Shown piece after piece: positions 8,071-15,907 of a stretch of 64,000 nt of DNA (its first letter is position 1; each line of letters begins with the position of its first letter). The stretch is from NCBI RefSeq assembly GCF_025351295.1, contig NZ_JANXWD010000043.1, positions 1-64,000 on the forward strand. The letters are read 5' to 3'. Both the position numbers and the translations under genes were made by a program. The DNA is from Phenylobacterium sp. GTDB taxonomy: Bacteria > Pseudomonadota > Alphaproteobacteria > Caulobacterales > Caulobacteraceae. The notes under the pieces were generated by a model. That model saw only the letters and a program-made list of their open reading frames with translations. It searched no databases and had not been told where the DNA came from.

Positions 8071-9135
8071 ATGCTCCCGGTGTTCGATCCTCTTCTGCGC
8101 GGTATCGCGGTGGGCGCGTTCTGCGTCACCGGGCTCGGCGTGTGGCGCAGCGAGCTTGGCCGCGACTCGCGGGTCGCGACGCTGCTCGCCTGCTTCAGCG
8201 CCGCGGCCTGGACGCTGACCGAGTCCGACACCACCAGATCCGGGCTCGGGCAGGTCTTCCCGCTGCTGCTGCTCGCGTTTCCCGTGGCCGGGCTGTTCTG
8301 GCTGTTCGTGGCCACGGTCATCGAGGATCGCCCGCTGGCGCCGCTCGCCTTCGCCCCGGCGGCGGCGTTCGTGGTCATGGGGTCGGCCATGACGGTCGCC
8401 TCGGCGGAGGTGAGCGACAGGCTGGGCGTCGCCTTCAACGTCCTGGCGGTCCTGCTCTGCCTGCACGCGGCGCTGATGGTCCTGCGCGGCTGGCAGGGGG
8501 ACCTGGTGGCGAGCCGCCGATCGCTGCGCGCCGCTATCCTGGGCTTTGCGGCCGTGTTCGCCGCGGTCCAGGGGGGTACGGGGGTGCTGCGCCTGCTCGA
8601 CCCCGCGGGGCCCTGGGTCGAGTTCAGTATCCGACGCCTCGACGGGGCGGTGATCGTGGCGCTGCTCGGCGTGGCGATGGGCGCGCTGTTCCTGCACGGC
8701 CGGGCGCCGCTGTTCGCCACCGCCAGGCCGCGCGACGACGGCGCCGATCCCCGCGCGGACGCCGCCGAGCGCCTGCTGCTCGCCGGGCTGGCGGCCACCA
8801 TGGACGGCGGCGCGTGGCGCAACGAGGGCCTCACCATCGGCCGGCTGGCGCGGGAGCTGGCGACGCCCGAGCACCAGCTGCGGCGGCTGATCAACGGCCG
8901 GCTGGGCCACCGCAACTTCGCCGACTTCCTCAACGGCTACCGGATCAAGGCCGCCCAGGGACGGCTGGCCGACCCCGCCCAGGCGCGCACCACCATCGCG
9001 GCGATCGCCTTCGATGTCGGCTATGGCTCGCTGAGCCCCTTCAACCGCGCCTTTCGCGCCACGACCGGCTCGACTCCGACCCTGTGGCGGCGCGACGCGC
9101 TGCAGGCCGCGGCGAATTCCGCCGAGGCTGACTGA
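8071..9135 (+). CDS. AraC-family regulator with N-terminal membrane domain
   Basis: A 354-residue protein. The first 215 residues form about six to seven hydrophobic helices (for example 10-25, 60-82, 88-108 and 120-138). After a linker a two-helix-turn-helix AraC domain occupies about 235-345, with LTIGRLARELATPEHQLRRLIN as first HTH and IAAIAFDVGYGSLSPFNRAF as second. This layout belongs to membrane-anchored AraC regulators thought to sense membrane or lipid signals directly. Its target may be the adjacent sterol-desaturase-like gene 85 nt downstream, by proximity only. Confidence 0.87.
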   Translation: MLPVFDPLLRGIAVGAFCVTGLGVWRSELGRDSRVATLLACFSAAAWTLTESDTTRSGLGQVFPLLLLAFPVAGLFWLFVATVIEDRPLAPLAFAPAAAFVVMGSAMTVASAEVSDRLGVAFNVLAVLLCLHAALMVLRGWQGDLVASRRSLRAAILGFAAVFAAVQGGTGVLRLLDPAGPWVEFSIRRLDGAVIVALLGVAMGALFLHGRAPLFATARPRDDGADPRADAAERLLLAGLAATMDGGAWRNEGLTIGRLARELATPEHQLRRLINGRLGHRNFADFLNGYRIKAAQGRLADPAQARTTIAAIAFDVGYGSLSPFNRAFRATTGSTPTLWRRDALQAAANSAEAD

Positions 9136-9220
9136 TTCCGGAAGCGACCGGCGTTTTTCACGCGCGCCGAGACCCTGGCGGGTCGAGCCGGCCATCTGGG
9201 CCCTTGCAAGGGAACCTGGC

Positions 9221-10015
9221 ATGGACAAGCTCTTCATCGACGCCGCGCGGATCTGGCTGCTGAACATCGCGATCGTACTGCCCGTCTACGTGATCTTCGC
9301 GGGCGGGGTCTGGTTCGTCCTGTGGGTGCTGCTGGGGCGGGTCCTGCGGCCCCGCAAGATCCGCGAGGCGACGCCCACGCCCCGCCAGTTGCGCACCGAG
9401 TTCCTCTACTCGGTGCGCTCGGTCGCCATCTTCGCGACCGCGAGCATCGGCGTCACCCTGCTGGCCCGCGCCGGGGCCTATCCGCTGTCCGACCTGGCCG
9501 CGACCTGGGGCCCGGTCTGGTTCTGGGCCAGCCTGGCGCTGATGATCGTCGGCCAGGACGCCTACATCTACTGGCTGCACCGCTGGATGCACCGGTCGCG
9601 GTGGTATCGGATGCTGCACCGCCGCCACCACCTCAGCCACAATCCGTCGCCGTTCACCGCCTACAGCTTCGACCTGGGCGAGGCGGTGCTGATGACGGCG
9701 CCGTTCGCGATCCTCTGGCCGGCGATCGTCCCCACCCCCTGGGCGGTGTCGCTGCTGTTCCTGGCCCACCAGATCTTCCGCAATACGCTGCTGCATGCGG
9801 GCTATGAGCTGACGCCGGCGCGCGCCGACGGCCGGCCATGGTTCGACTGGCTGACCACCTCGACCCACCACGACCTGCATCACGGCGAGGCCGGGTACAA
9901 CTACGCCGCCTGGTTCACCTGGTGGGACCGCTGGATGGGCACCGAGCACCCGGAGTATCACGTCCGCTATGCCCGCGCCGCCGGGGTGGCCCCGGCGCGC
10001 GCGCCGACCGCCTGA
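9221..10015 (+). CDS. Sterol desaturase / fatty acid hydroxylase family protein
   Basis: A 264-residue integral-membrane di-iron enzyme. Three to four hydrophobic segments surround the His-box set: HRWMH (about 124-128), HRRHHLSH (about 137-144) and HHDLHH near 220, with an extra His-containing segment HQIFRNTLLHAGY. The family inserts oxygen or double bonds into lipid chains or sterol-like substrates; bacterial members also act on ornithine lipids and carotenoids, so the substrate is open. AAGGGAA lies just before the ATG. The upstream AraC membrane regulator is a natural candidate controller. Confidence 0.87.
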   Translation: MDKLFIDAARIWLLNIAIVLPVYVIFAGGVWFVLWVLLGRVLRPRKIREATPTPRQLRTEFLYSVRSVAIFATASIGVTLLARAGAYPLSDLAATWGPVWFWASLALMIVGQDAYIYWLHRWMHRSRWYRMLHRRHHLSHNPSPFTAYSFDLGEAVLMTAPFAILWPAIVPTPWAVSLLFLAHQIFRNTLLHAGYELTPARADGRPWFDWLTTSTHHDLHHGEAGYNYAAWFTWWDRWMGTEHPEYHVRYARAAGVAPARAPTA

Positions 10016-10031
10016 GGCGCGGCCGGCCGGG

Positions 10032-10907
10032 TCAGGCGGCGAAGTTCAGCTTCAGGCCCGGATCGGGCCAGGACATCCGGATCAGGCGGCCGGTCTCGGA
10101 GAGGGTGATGAAGGCGTCGCGCAGGCCGGCGCCGCCGAAGCAGATGTTGGTGGTCATCCGGTCGGGCGCGGGGGTCTGGCGACAGGCGCCGCCCGGCGAC
10201 ATGGTGGTGATCCCGGCGGTGATGGAGGCGATACAGACCTGGCCGTCGGCCTGGACCGCGAGGCTGTCGAGGAAGGCCCGCCCCGGCGCGACACCCACCA
10301 TGCGTCCGCCGCGACCGCCCTTCGCGACCTGTCCCGGCGCGGCGAGGTCGAAGGCGATCAGGCGCCCGGTCCAGGTCTCCGCGGCATAGACGGTCGTCTC
10401 GTCCGGCGAGAGGCCGACGCCGTTGTAGCCGGTCGAGCCGAACGACACCTCCTCGACCCTCGAGCCGTCCGGCCGGGCGTAGTAGAGGCCGCTGAGGTGG
10501 CGCGTGCGGCCGGTGGTCTTGCCGAAATCGGTGAACCAGAAGCCGCCGCCGCGGTCGAAGACCAGGTCGTTCGGCGCCGAGAGCGGGTGGCCGCCGACCT
10601 CGCCGTAGAGCCGCTCGCCCCGGCCGGTGTTCAGGTCGACCCGGTCGATCCCGCCCGGCGCCAGGGGCCGCCCCGGCGTTCCGGTCGGCCCGCCGCCCCC
10701 GCCGTTGTTGGCCACATAGACTGCGCCGTCCGGTCCCAGGGCCGCGCCATTGGGCCCGCCGCCCAGGTCGCAGATCACCTCGACCCTGCCGTTCCACACC
10801 CGCGACAGGGTCCCGCGCCCGATCTCGACCACGATCACCGAGCCGTCGGCCATGGCGATCGGCCCCTCCGGGAACTGCAGGCCCTCGGCCAGCACCTCGA
10901 AATCCAT
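10032..10907 (-). CDS. SMP-30/gluconolactonase-family protein
   Basis: A 291-residue six-bladed beta-propeller lactonase beginning MDFEVLAEGLQFPEGP, where Glu in FPEGP is a usual metal ligand. Typical blades follow: NGAALGPDGAVYVANNGG, SAPNDLVFDRGGGFWFTDFG (Asn and Asp ligands) and YNGVGLSPDETTVYAAETW. ATG 10907 is preferred over 10970 because GGAGCAGGGA precedes it and homologs start here. The family hydrolyses sugar lactones or similar esters; no sugar-pathway genes adjoin, so the substrate is unknown. It is divergent from the small DUF2188-like gene. Confidence 0.87.
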   Translation of the reverse strand: MDFEVLAEGLQFPEGPIAMADGSVIVVEIGRGTLSRVWNGRVEVICDLGGGPNGAALGPDGAVYVANNGGGGGPTGTPGRPLAPGGIDRVDLNTGRGERLYGEVGGHPLSAPNDLVFDRGGGFWFTDFGKTTGRTRHLSGLYYARPDGSRVEEVSFGSTGYNGVGLSPDETTVYAAETWTGRLIAFDLAAPGQVAKGGRGGRMVGVAPGRAFLDSLAVQADGQVCIASITAGITTMSPGGACRQTPAPDRMTTNICFGGAGLRDAFITLSETGRLIRMSWPDPGLKLNFAA

Positions 10908-11020
10908 GCGTCCCTGCTCCCGATGCGTCGGCTTCAATCCATTGTGTGGACTTTCGCGACCCGAACCCATGACGTGCGGCGGCGTCCCGCGCTACGATTG
11001 ATCTTTGCAGGAGCGTCCCA

Positions 11021-11260
11021 ATGACCGAGATCGTCTATCACGTCGTCGAGCACGATGGCGGCTGGGCCTACAAGGTCGACGGATCGTTCTCCGAGACCTT
11101 TCCGACGCACGAGGCCGCGCATCGCGCCGCGGCCCGCGCGGCGGCCGAACAGCGCCAGCCGGGCGAGACCACCGGCATCGTCTACGAGGACGCCGCCGGC
11201 CGGTGGCGGGAAGAGCTGGCCTCCGGCGAGGACCGGCCGGAGACCAGCGTCGATGACTAG
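11021..11260 (+). CDS. DUF2188-like small protein
   Basis: A 79-residue soluble protein, MTEIVYHVVEHDGGWAYKV..., with a V-x-x-H-D/E-G-G-W-A-x-K-V core, then an Ala-rich helix (EAAHRAAARAAAEQ) and a final strand (GIVYEDAAGRWREE). This agrees with the DUF2188 pattern, a short beta-alpha-beta domain of unknown function. A CAGGAG Shine-Dalgarno precedes the ATG. Its stop overlaps by 3 nt the stop of the convergent PEP-CTERM gene. Confidence 0.72.
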   Translation: MTEIVYHVVEHDGGWAYKVDGSFSETFPTHEAAHRAAARAAAEQRQPGETTGIVYEDAAGRWREELASGEDRPETSVDD

Positions 11261-12114
11261 CTGAGCAAGGGGCCCGCCAGCGAACGCCGCCGGCGCAGCA
11301 GGGCGCCGACGCCGCCGAAGCCGACCAGCATCAGGGTCCAGGCGGCCGGCTCGGGCACGTTCATGAAGCCGCCGCCGCCGACCTTCACGACGCCGGCCAG
11401 GGTCGTGGCGATGCCGTTCTGGTCGGTGTCGACGACGTTCAGGCCGCCCGTCTCGCTGAAGGAATTGTGCGTGCAGCAATCGTCGACGTCTGCGTTGGTC
11501 AGGCCCAGGCTGGCCCCATAGGGGGTGACCTTGTAGGGGGCCGCGGTGCCCACCGAGACCACGGTGATCGGCAGGTAGGCGAACAGGTTGGCGGCCGAGG
11601 TGACGTTGCCGGCATTGTCGCAGCCCGCGACCAGGTAGCATTCGGCGAAGGCCGCGAGGCCGCCGCCGGCATTGATGAAATCGGCGATGTCGCTGGACCG
11701 CGTCTTCAGCTCGGCGAGCTCGGCGTCGCTCAGCATGCCGCCGAAGCTGGAGGCGATGGCGATCGCCGAATAGTCCTTCAGATCGACGCCCGCGAGCTGG
11801 GTGGCATCCACCCAGTCGACGTCGGCGGCGCCGACCCCGATGGTGGCCAGGCCGTCGAAGCCCCGGCGATGGCCGCCCAGGATCGGATCGCGGCTCTCGA
11901 CCCAGAGGAACTTCTTGGTCGGCGCGGCGTCGTTGTAGGTGCCACCGGTGACGAAGTTCAGCGCCACGTTCAGCTGGTTCTGGCCGCTCACCTGGCCCTG
12001 GGAATGGAAGTCCGGGTCGTGCCCGGTCAGGAAGACCGCCCCGGCCTGCGCCGCGCCGGCGGCGAAGGTGAGCGAGAGGGCCGCCGCAGCGGCGACGGAC
12101 GTCGGATATTTCAT
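11257..12114 (-). CDS. PEP-CTERM sorting-domain protein, secreted
   Basis: A 285-residue protein with a signal peptide (about 1-24, ending AAQAG) and a C-terminal sorting signal: VPEPAAWTLMLVGFGGVGAL followed by RRRR. The middle part (FLTGHDPDFHSQG, LVAGCDNAG) resembles exported proteins in which a GATase-like alpha/beta region binds an unknown ligand, but the role is not established. PEP-CTERM proteins are processed by an exosortase; none is encoded in this window. Two other proteins here (30290-30892 and 48242-48907) carry the same signal. Confidence 0.85.
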   Translation of the reverse strand: MKYPTSVAAAAALSLTFAAGAAQAGAVFLTGHDPDFHSQGQVSGQNQLNVALNFVTGGTYNDAAPTKKFLWVESRDPILGGHRRGFDGLATIGVGAADVDWVDATQLAGVDLKDYSAIAIASSFGGMLSDAELAELKTRSSDIADFINAGGGLAAFAECYLVAGCDNAGNVTSAANLFAYLPITVVSVGTAAPYKVTPYGASLGLTNADVDDCCTHNSFSETGGLNVVDTDQNGIATTLAGVVKVGGGGFMNVPEPAAWTLMLVGFGGVGALLRRRRSLAGPLLS

Positions 12115-12378
12115 GGCTTGCCCCAGATTTCGTGCGGTCGAAACAGCGCTCCGCCCGGGCCGTGCCCCCGTGCCGCTGCGTCAAATTCGCACACCCGTTG
12201 ACCATAACGCGCGCACATCTGGGCGACCGCAACCGGACTCGCCCACCAGGGGAATCGGCGTTATGCGACGGTCCGCCGACGTTGCATGGCGGACCCGGGA
12301 GGCGGATCGCGGGGCCGGCCCGACCCTCACCCCGCGTTGGGGTTCACATCCCCGCCCGTCCGGCTTAAAGGCGGCGCC

Positions 12379-13059
12379 ATGGCCGAATATGCGATCGCCC
12401 CACCGCCGGTTCCTGTCGTCCCCGTCGAAGGGGAAGCCGGGGGTTTCCCGGTCCGGCGCATCCTGTGCGTGGGCCGCAACTATGCCGCCCACCGGCGCGA
12501 GATGGGCGGCGACGACCGCGACCCGCCGTTCTTCTTCGCCAAGCCGGCCGACGCCATCGTGCCGCCGGGCCGCAACCCGGCCTATCCGCCGCGCACGGCC
12601 AACCTGCACCACGAGATCGAACTGGTGGTCGCCATCGGCGGGGTCGGATCGGACGTCCCGGTCGAGGGCGCGCTGGCGCTGGTCTACGGCTATGCGGTGG
12701 GCGTCGACCTGACCCGCCGCGACCTGCAGAACGCCGCCAAGGACAAGGGCCAGCCCTGGGAGGCGGCCAAGGGTTTCGACGACTCGGCCCCGATCTCCGC
12801 CATCCGCCGCTGGACCGGGCCGGCGCCGCAGGGCCGCATCGCCATCTCGGTGAACGGGGCGGTGAAGCAGGACGCCGTGGTGGCCGACATGATCTGGAGC
12901 GTGCCCGAGATCGTCTCCGAGGCGTCCAAGCTTTGGGCCCTGGCCCCCGGCGACCTGATCTACACCGGCACGCCGGAGGGCGTCGGGCCGCTGGTCCGGG
13001 GCGACAAGGTCACCGGCGAGGTCGAGGGCGTCGGCGCCCTCAGCTTCACGGTCGCCTGA
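12379..13059 (+). CDS. Fumarylacetoacetate hydrolase family (fumarylpyruvate hydrolase-like)
   Basis: A 226-residue enzyme. Family residues include CVGRNYAAHRREMGG, FFFAKPADAI, the metal ligands in LHHEIELVVAIG, the Asp in YAVGVDLTRRDLQ, and the GDLIYTGTPEGVGP loop. Size and motifs best fit the short fumarylpyruvate/acylpyruvate hydrolases of gentisate-type breakdown, which give pyruvate and fumarate. The next gene is a remnant of maleylacetoacetate/maleylpyruvate isomerase, the enzyme that acts just before it in that pathway, which supports the assignment. ATG 12379 follows AAAGGCGG; the frame extends upstream without conserved content. Confidence 0.87.
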   Translation: MAEYAIAPPPVPVVPVEGEAGGFPVRRILCVGRNYAAHRREMGGDDRDPPFFFAKPADAIVPPGRNPAYPPRTANLHHEIELVVAIGGVGSDVPVEGALALVYGYAVGVDLTRRDLQNAAKDKGQPWEAAKGFDDSAPISAIRRWTGPAPQGRIAISVNGAVKQDAVVADMIWSVPEIVSEASKLWALAPGDLIYTGTPEGVGPLVRGDKVTGEVEGVGALSFTVA

Positions 13060-13247
13060 TGGGCCTGACCCTGCACAGTTCCTGGCGGGCCGGTGCGCCC
13101 TACCGGGTGCGGATCGGCCTGGCGCTGAAGGGGGTCGAATATGACTACGCCCCCGTGGACCTGGTCGCAGCCGCCGACCGCGCCGCCCTCCACTCGGCCT
13201 TCGCCGCCGCCCATCCCAACCGCCAGCCGGACGCCGTGCCCACCTGA
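13059..13247 (+). pseudogene. Truncated maleylacetoacetate/maleylpyruvate isomerase (GST, zeta-like)
   Basis: A 62-codon frame beginning MGLTLHSSWRAGAPYRVRI, whose first 55 residues match the thioredoxin-like N-terminal half of zeta-class GST isomerases (S-x-W-R-S/A-G-x-x-Y-R-V-R-I, then L-K-G-V-E-Y-D-Y). The normal protein is about 210 residues. Here it stops just after AAHPNRQ, where the family continues with V-P-A-L and then the C-terminal helical domain. Its ATG shares a base with the stop of the upstream hydrolase (TGATG), and its stop does the same with the carbonic anhydrase start. It is therefore a clean truncation embedded in an operon. Confidence 0.75.
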
Positions 13248-13873
13248 TGTCCAATTCCCTCGACGACCTCAAGGCCAACAACAGCCGGTGGGCAGCGGCC
13301 AAGGTCGCCATCGACCCCGGCTTCTTCAAGCGCCTGGAGGACCAGCAGGCGCCGGAATATCTGTGGATCGGCTGTTCCGACAGCCGGGTGCCGGCCAACG
13401 ACATCGTCGGGCTGGATCCCGGCGAGCTGTTCGTCCATCGCAACGTCGCCAACCTGGCCCCGCCGCAGGACGCCAACTACCTCTCGGTGCTCCAGTTCGC
13501 GGTCGACGTGATCAAGGTGAAGCACATCCTGGTGGTCGGCCACTATGGCTGCGGCGGCGTGGCGGCGGCGGTCGACGGCAAGCGCCGCGGCCTGGTCGAC
13601 CACTGGCTGCACCCGATCCGCGAGGTGCGCCATGAGCACCGCCACGAGCTGGAGGCCCTGCCCAGCGAGAAGGCCAGGTGGGACCGGCTGGTGGAGCTGA
13701 ACGTCATCCGCCAGGTGCGCAACGTGGCCTCCGACGTGTTCATCCGCGAGGCCTGGGCGCGCGGCCAGCCGCTCAGCGTGCACGGCTGGGTCTACACCCT
13801 GGGCAACGGCCTGGTGACCGACCTCTCCGTGACGGTGACCGGTCCGGACGACCTGGCCGAGATGGTGGATTAA
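13247..13873 (+). CDS. can: Beta-class carbonic anhydrase
   Basis: A 208-residue enzyme with all zinc-site residues: Cys43, Asp45 and Arg47 in IGCSDSRVPA, then His99 and Cys102 in VGHYGCGG. Other family signatures are LFVHRNVANL and the C-terminal GWVYTLGNGLV. It interconverts CO2 and bicarbonate in the cytoplasm. The start ATG overlaps the stop of the truncated isomerase (TGATG), so translation may depend on ribosomes finishing the remnant. It converges with pbpC, overlapping stops by 4 nt. Confidence 0.93.
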   Translation: MSNSLDDLKANNSRWAAAKVAIDPGFFKRLEDQQAPEYLWIGCSDSRVPANDIVGLDPGELFVHRNVANLAPPQDANYLSVLQFAVDVIKVKHILVVGHYGCGGVAAAVDGKRRGLVDHWLHPIREVRHEHRHELEALPSEKARWDRLVELNVIRQVRNVASDVFIREAWARGQPLSVHGWVYTLGNGLVTDLSVTVTGPDDLAEMVD

Positions 13874-15906
13874 CCCGCGGTGACCCGCACGCGGGCCTGG
13901 GCGCGGCGGCCGGCGGCGTCGACCACGGTCACGCGGTAGAAGCCCGGGGTTGCCGGCTTCCAGATCACCCGGCCGCTGACCGGCTCGGACGCCAGCGGCG
14001 CGCCGTTGACGTACCAGTTGAGCGCCTCGCCGCCGGCCGCCAGCGACAGGCCGCGCGCGGCGGGGCCGAAGCCCTCCACCTGCACGGTCGCGCCGTCCGG
14101 CGGAAAGATCAGGCTCGGGCCGTCGCCGTCGGGGCGCAGGCGTTGCAGGGCTGGCGGCGCGGCCTTCGGCGCGATCGGGCGCGGGGCGGCGCTGGAGGTG
14201 GTCAACAGGTCGGCGACGTCGAACAGCACCGGCAGGGCGGCGTCGCGGCCGGTGACACCGCCGCGCGCGCCGCCGTCCGGGCGGCCGGTCCAGACCACCA
14301 CCACATAGCCGCCGACCACCCCCGCAGACAGGGCGTCACGGAAGCCGTAGGAGGTGCCGGTCTTGAAGGCCATGGCCGGCCGGTCACGCACCAGGGCGGC
14401 GGGGCTGGCCCCGGCCGGCGGCGGGGTCTCGCGCAGGATGTCCATCACCTGCGCGGCCGCCTCGGTGCGGACCAGGCGCCGGCCGGCTGAGCGCCGTCGC
14501 TGGGCCGCCTCGGCCTCGGTCCAGGCCAGGGGCTTGGCGACGCCGCCGTCGCCCAGCGCGGCATAGAGCACGGAGAGGTCGCGCAGGCTGACGCCCACCC
14601 CGCCCAGCGCCAGGGCCAGGCCGGCGGCGCGGGTCTGGGCCTTGGGCCGTTCCAGGATGACGCCCGCGCCGGTCAGCCGCGCCTCGAACGCCTCGGGCCC
14701 GACGCCGGCCAGGGTGGCGACGGCGGGCACGTTCAGCGACTGGGTCAGGGCCTCGCGGGCGGTGACCTTGCCGTGGAAGGTGCGGTCGAAGTTCTCTGGC
14801 TGGTAGTCTGCGAAGCGGCGCGGCGCATCGTCGATCTCGGTGTCCGGCGCGGCGATACCTTCTTCGAAGGCGAAGGCGTAGATGAAGGGCTTGAGCGTCG
14901 AGCCCGGCGAGCGGCGCACCCGGGTCATGTCGATCCAGCCGCCCTGCCCTTGCAGCCCGCTGGAGCCCACCGCGCCGCGCACCGCCCGGCCGTCGATCTC
15001 GACCACCAGGATGGCTGTGGCCGTCCCGCCGCCCTCGGCGCGGGCGGACGCGGCGGCCAAGTCCTCCAGCCGGGCCTGCAGTGGGGCGTCGAGGGTGGAG
15101 ACCACCGTCGCCGTGCCGTCCGGCGCGTTGGCCGCCAGCTCGCCCGCCGCGTGCCAGGCGCGGGCGGGGAAGGCGGCGCGGGCCGGCAGGGTCTCGGCTG
15201 CGGCCTCGGCGGCCGAGGCGGCGTCGAGGCGATGGGCGTGGACGAGGCGGGCGAGGACCGCCTGGCGGGCGGCGCGAGCCCCTTGCGGCCGGCGGTCGGG
15301 GCGGCGCGCCTCGGGCGATTGCGGCAGGGCGATCAGCAGCGCCTGCTCGGCGTCGGTCAGGCTCTCGGGCTCGTGGCCGAAGTAGGAGAGGCTGGCGGCG
15401 CGCACGCCTTCAAGGTTGCCGCCGTAGGGGGCGAGGGTCAGGTAGAGCGCGAGGATCTCGCGCTTGGAGAACCGCGCCTCGAGCTGGACCGCGCGCAGCA
15501 TCTCGATGAGTTTCGACCCCACCGTGCGCGGGCGCGGCTCCAGCAGGCGGGCGGTCTGCATGGTCAGCGTCGAGGCGCCCGAGGTGGCGTGGCCGTGCAC
15601 GATCGCCGAACCGACGGCGCGAGCGAGCGCGACGGGATCGACGCCGGGGTGGATCCAGAACCGGGCGTCCTCCACCGCCACCACACGCCTCAGGAACTCC
15701 GGGTCCGTGCGATCGAGGTCCGCCCGCAGCCGCCAGCGCCCGTTCTCCACCGGCAGGGCCCGCAGCCACGCCCCATGCCGGTCCAGCACCACGGGTGAGG
15801 CGCTGCGGGCGCGGGCGAGGTCGGGCGGCAAGGCGGTGTCGAGGGCGAACACCATCGTCTGCGCGGCCATGAAGGCGAGCAGGCCGAGGGTCAGCCGCCG
15901 GGCCAC
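13870..15906 (-). CDS. pbpC: Penicillin-binding protein 1C
   Basis: A 678-residue bifunctional peptidoglycan synthase with an N-terminal membrane anchor (about 6-22). The glycosyltransferase domain has the catalytic Glu79 in VVAVEDARFWIHPGVD and TSGASTLTMQTARL. The transpeptidase has the Ser335-Thr-Leu-Lys338 tetrad in SPGSTLKPF, SLN in TQSLNVPA and KTGTS. A C-terminal beta-sandwich (BiPBP_C type, from about 590) ends the protein. It starts with GTG just 1 nt after the stop of the alpha-2-macroglobulin gene. This pairing mirrors E. coli yfhM-pbpC, thought to act together in envelope repair or defence. Confidence 0.94.
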   Translation of the reverse strand: MARRLTLGLLAFMAAQTMVFALDTALPPDLARARSASPVVLDRHGAWLRALPVENGRWRLRADLDRTDPEFLRRVVAVEDARFWIHPGVDPVALARAVGSAIVHGHATSGASTLTMQTARLLEPRPRTVGSKLIEMLRAVQLEARFSKREILALYLTLAPYGGNLEGVRAASLSYFGHEPESLTDAEQALLIALPQSPEARRPDRRPQGARAARQAVLARLVHAHRLDAASAAEAAAETLPARAAFPARAWHAAGELAANAPDGTATVVSTLDAPLQARLEDLAAASARAEGGGTATAILVVEIDGRAVRGAVGSSGLQGQGGWIDMTRVRRSPGSTLKPFIYAFAFEEGIAAPDTEIDDAPRRFADYQPENFDRTFHGKVTAREALTQSLNVPAVATLAGVGPEAFEARLTGAGVILERPKAQTRAAGLALALGGVGVSLRDLSVLYAALGDGGVAKPLAWTEAEAAQRRRSAGRRLVRTEAAAQVMDILRETPPPAGASPAALVRDRPAMAFKTGTSYGFRDALSAGVVGGYVVVVWTGRPDGGARGGVTGRDAALPVLFDVADLLTTSSAAPRPIAPKAAPPALQRLRPDGDGPSLIFPPDGATVQVEGFGPAARGLSLAAGGEALNWYVNGAPLASEPVSGRVIWKPATPGFYRVTVVDAAGRRAQARVRVTAG

Positions 15907-15907
15907 C

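Noticed and set aside
6613-9267. An 884-codon minus-strand frame
   Set aside because: Antisense to the caspase-TPR and AraC genes; it reads as low-complexity Arg/Gln/Gly.
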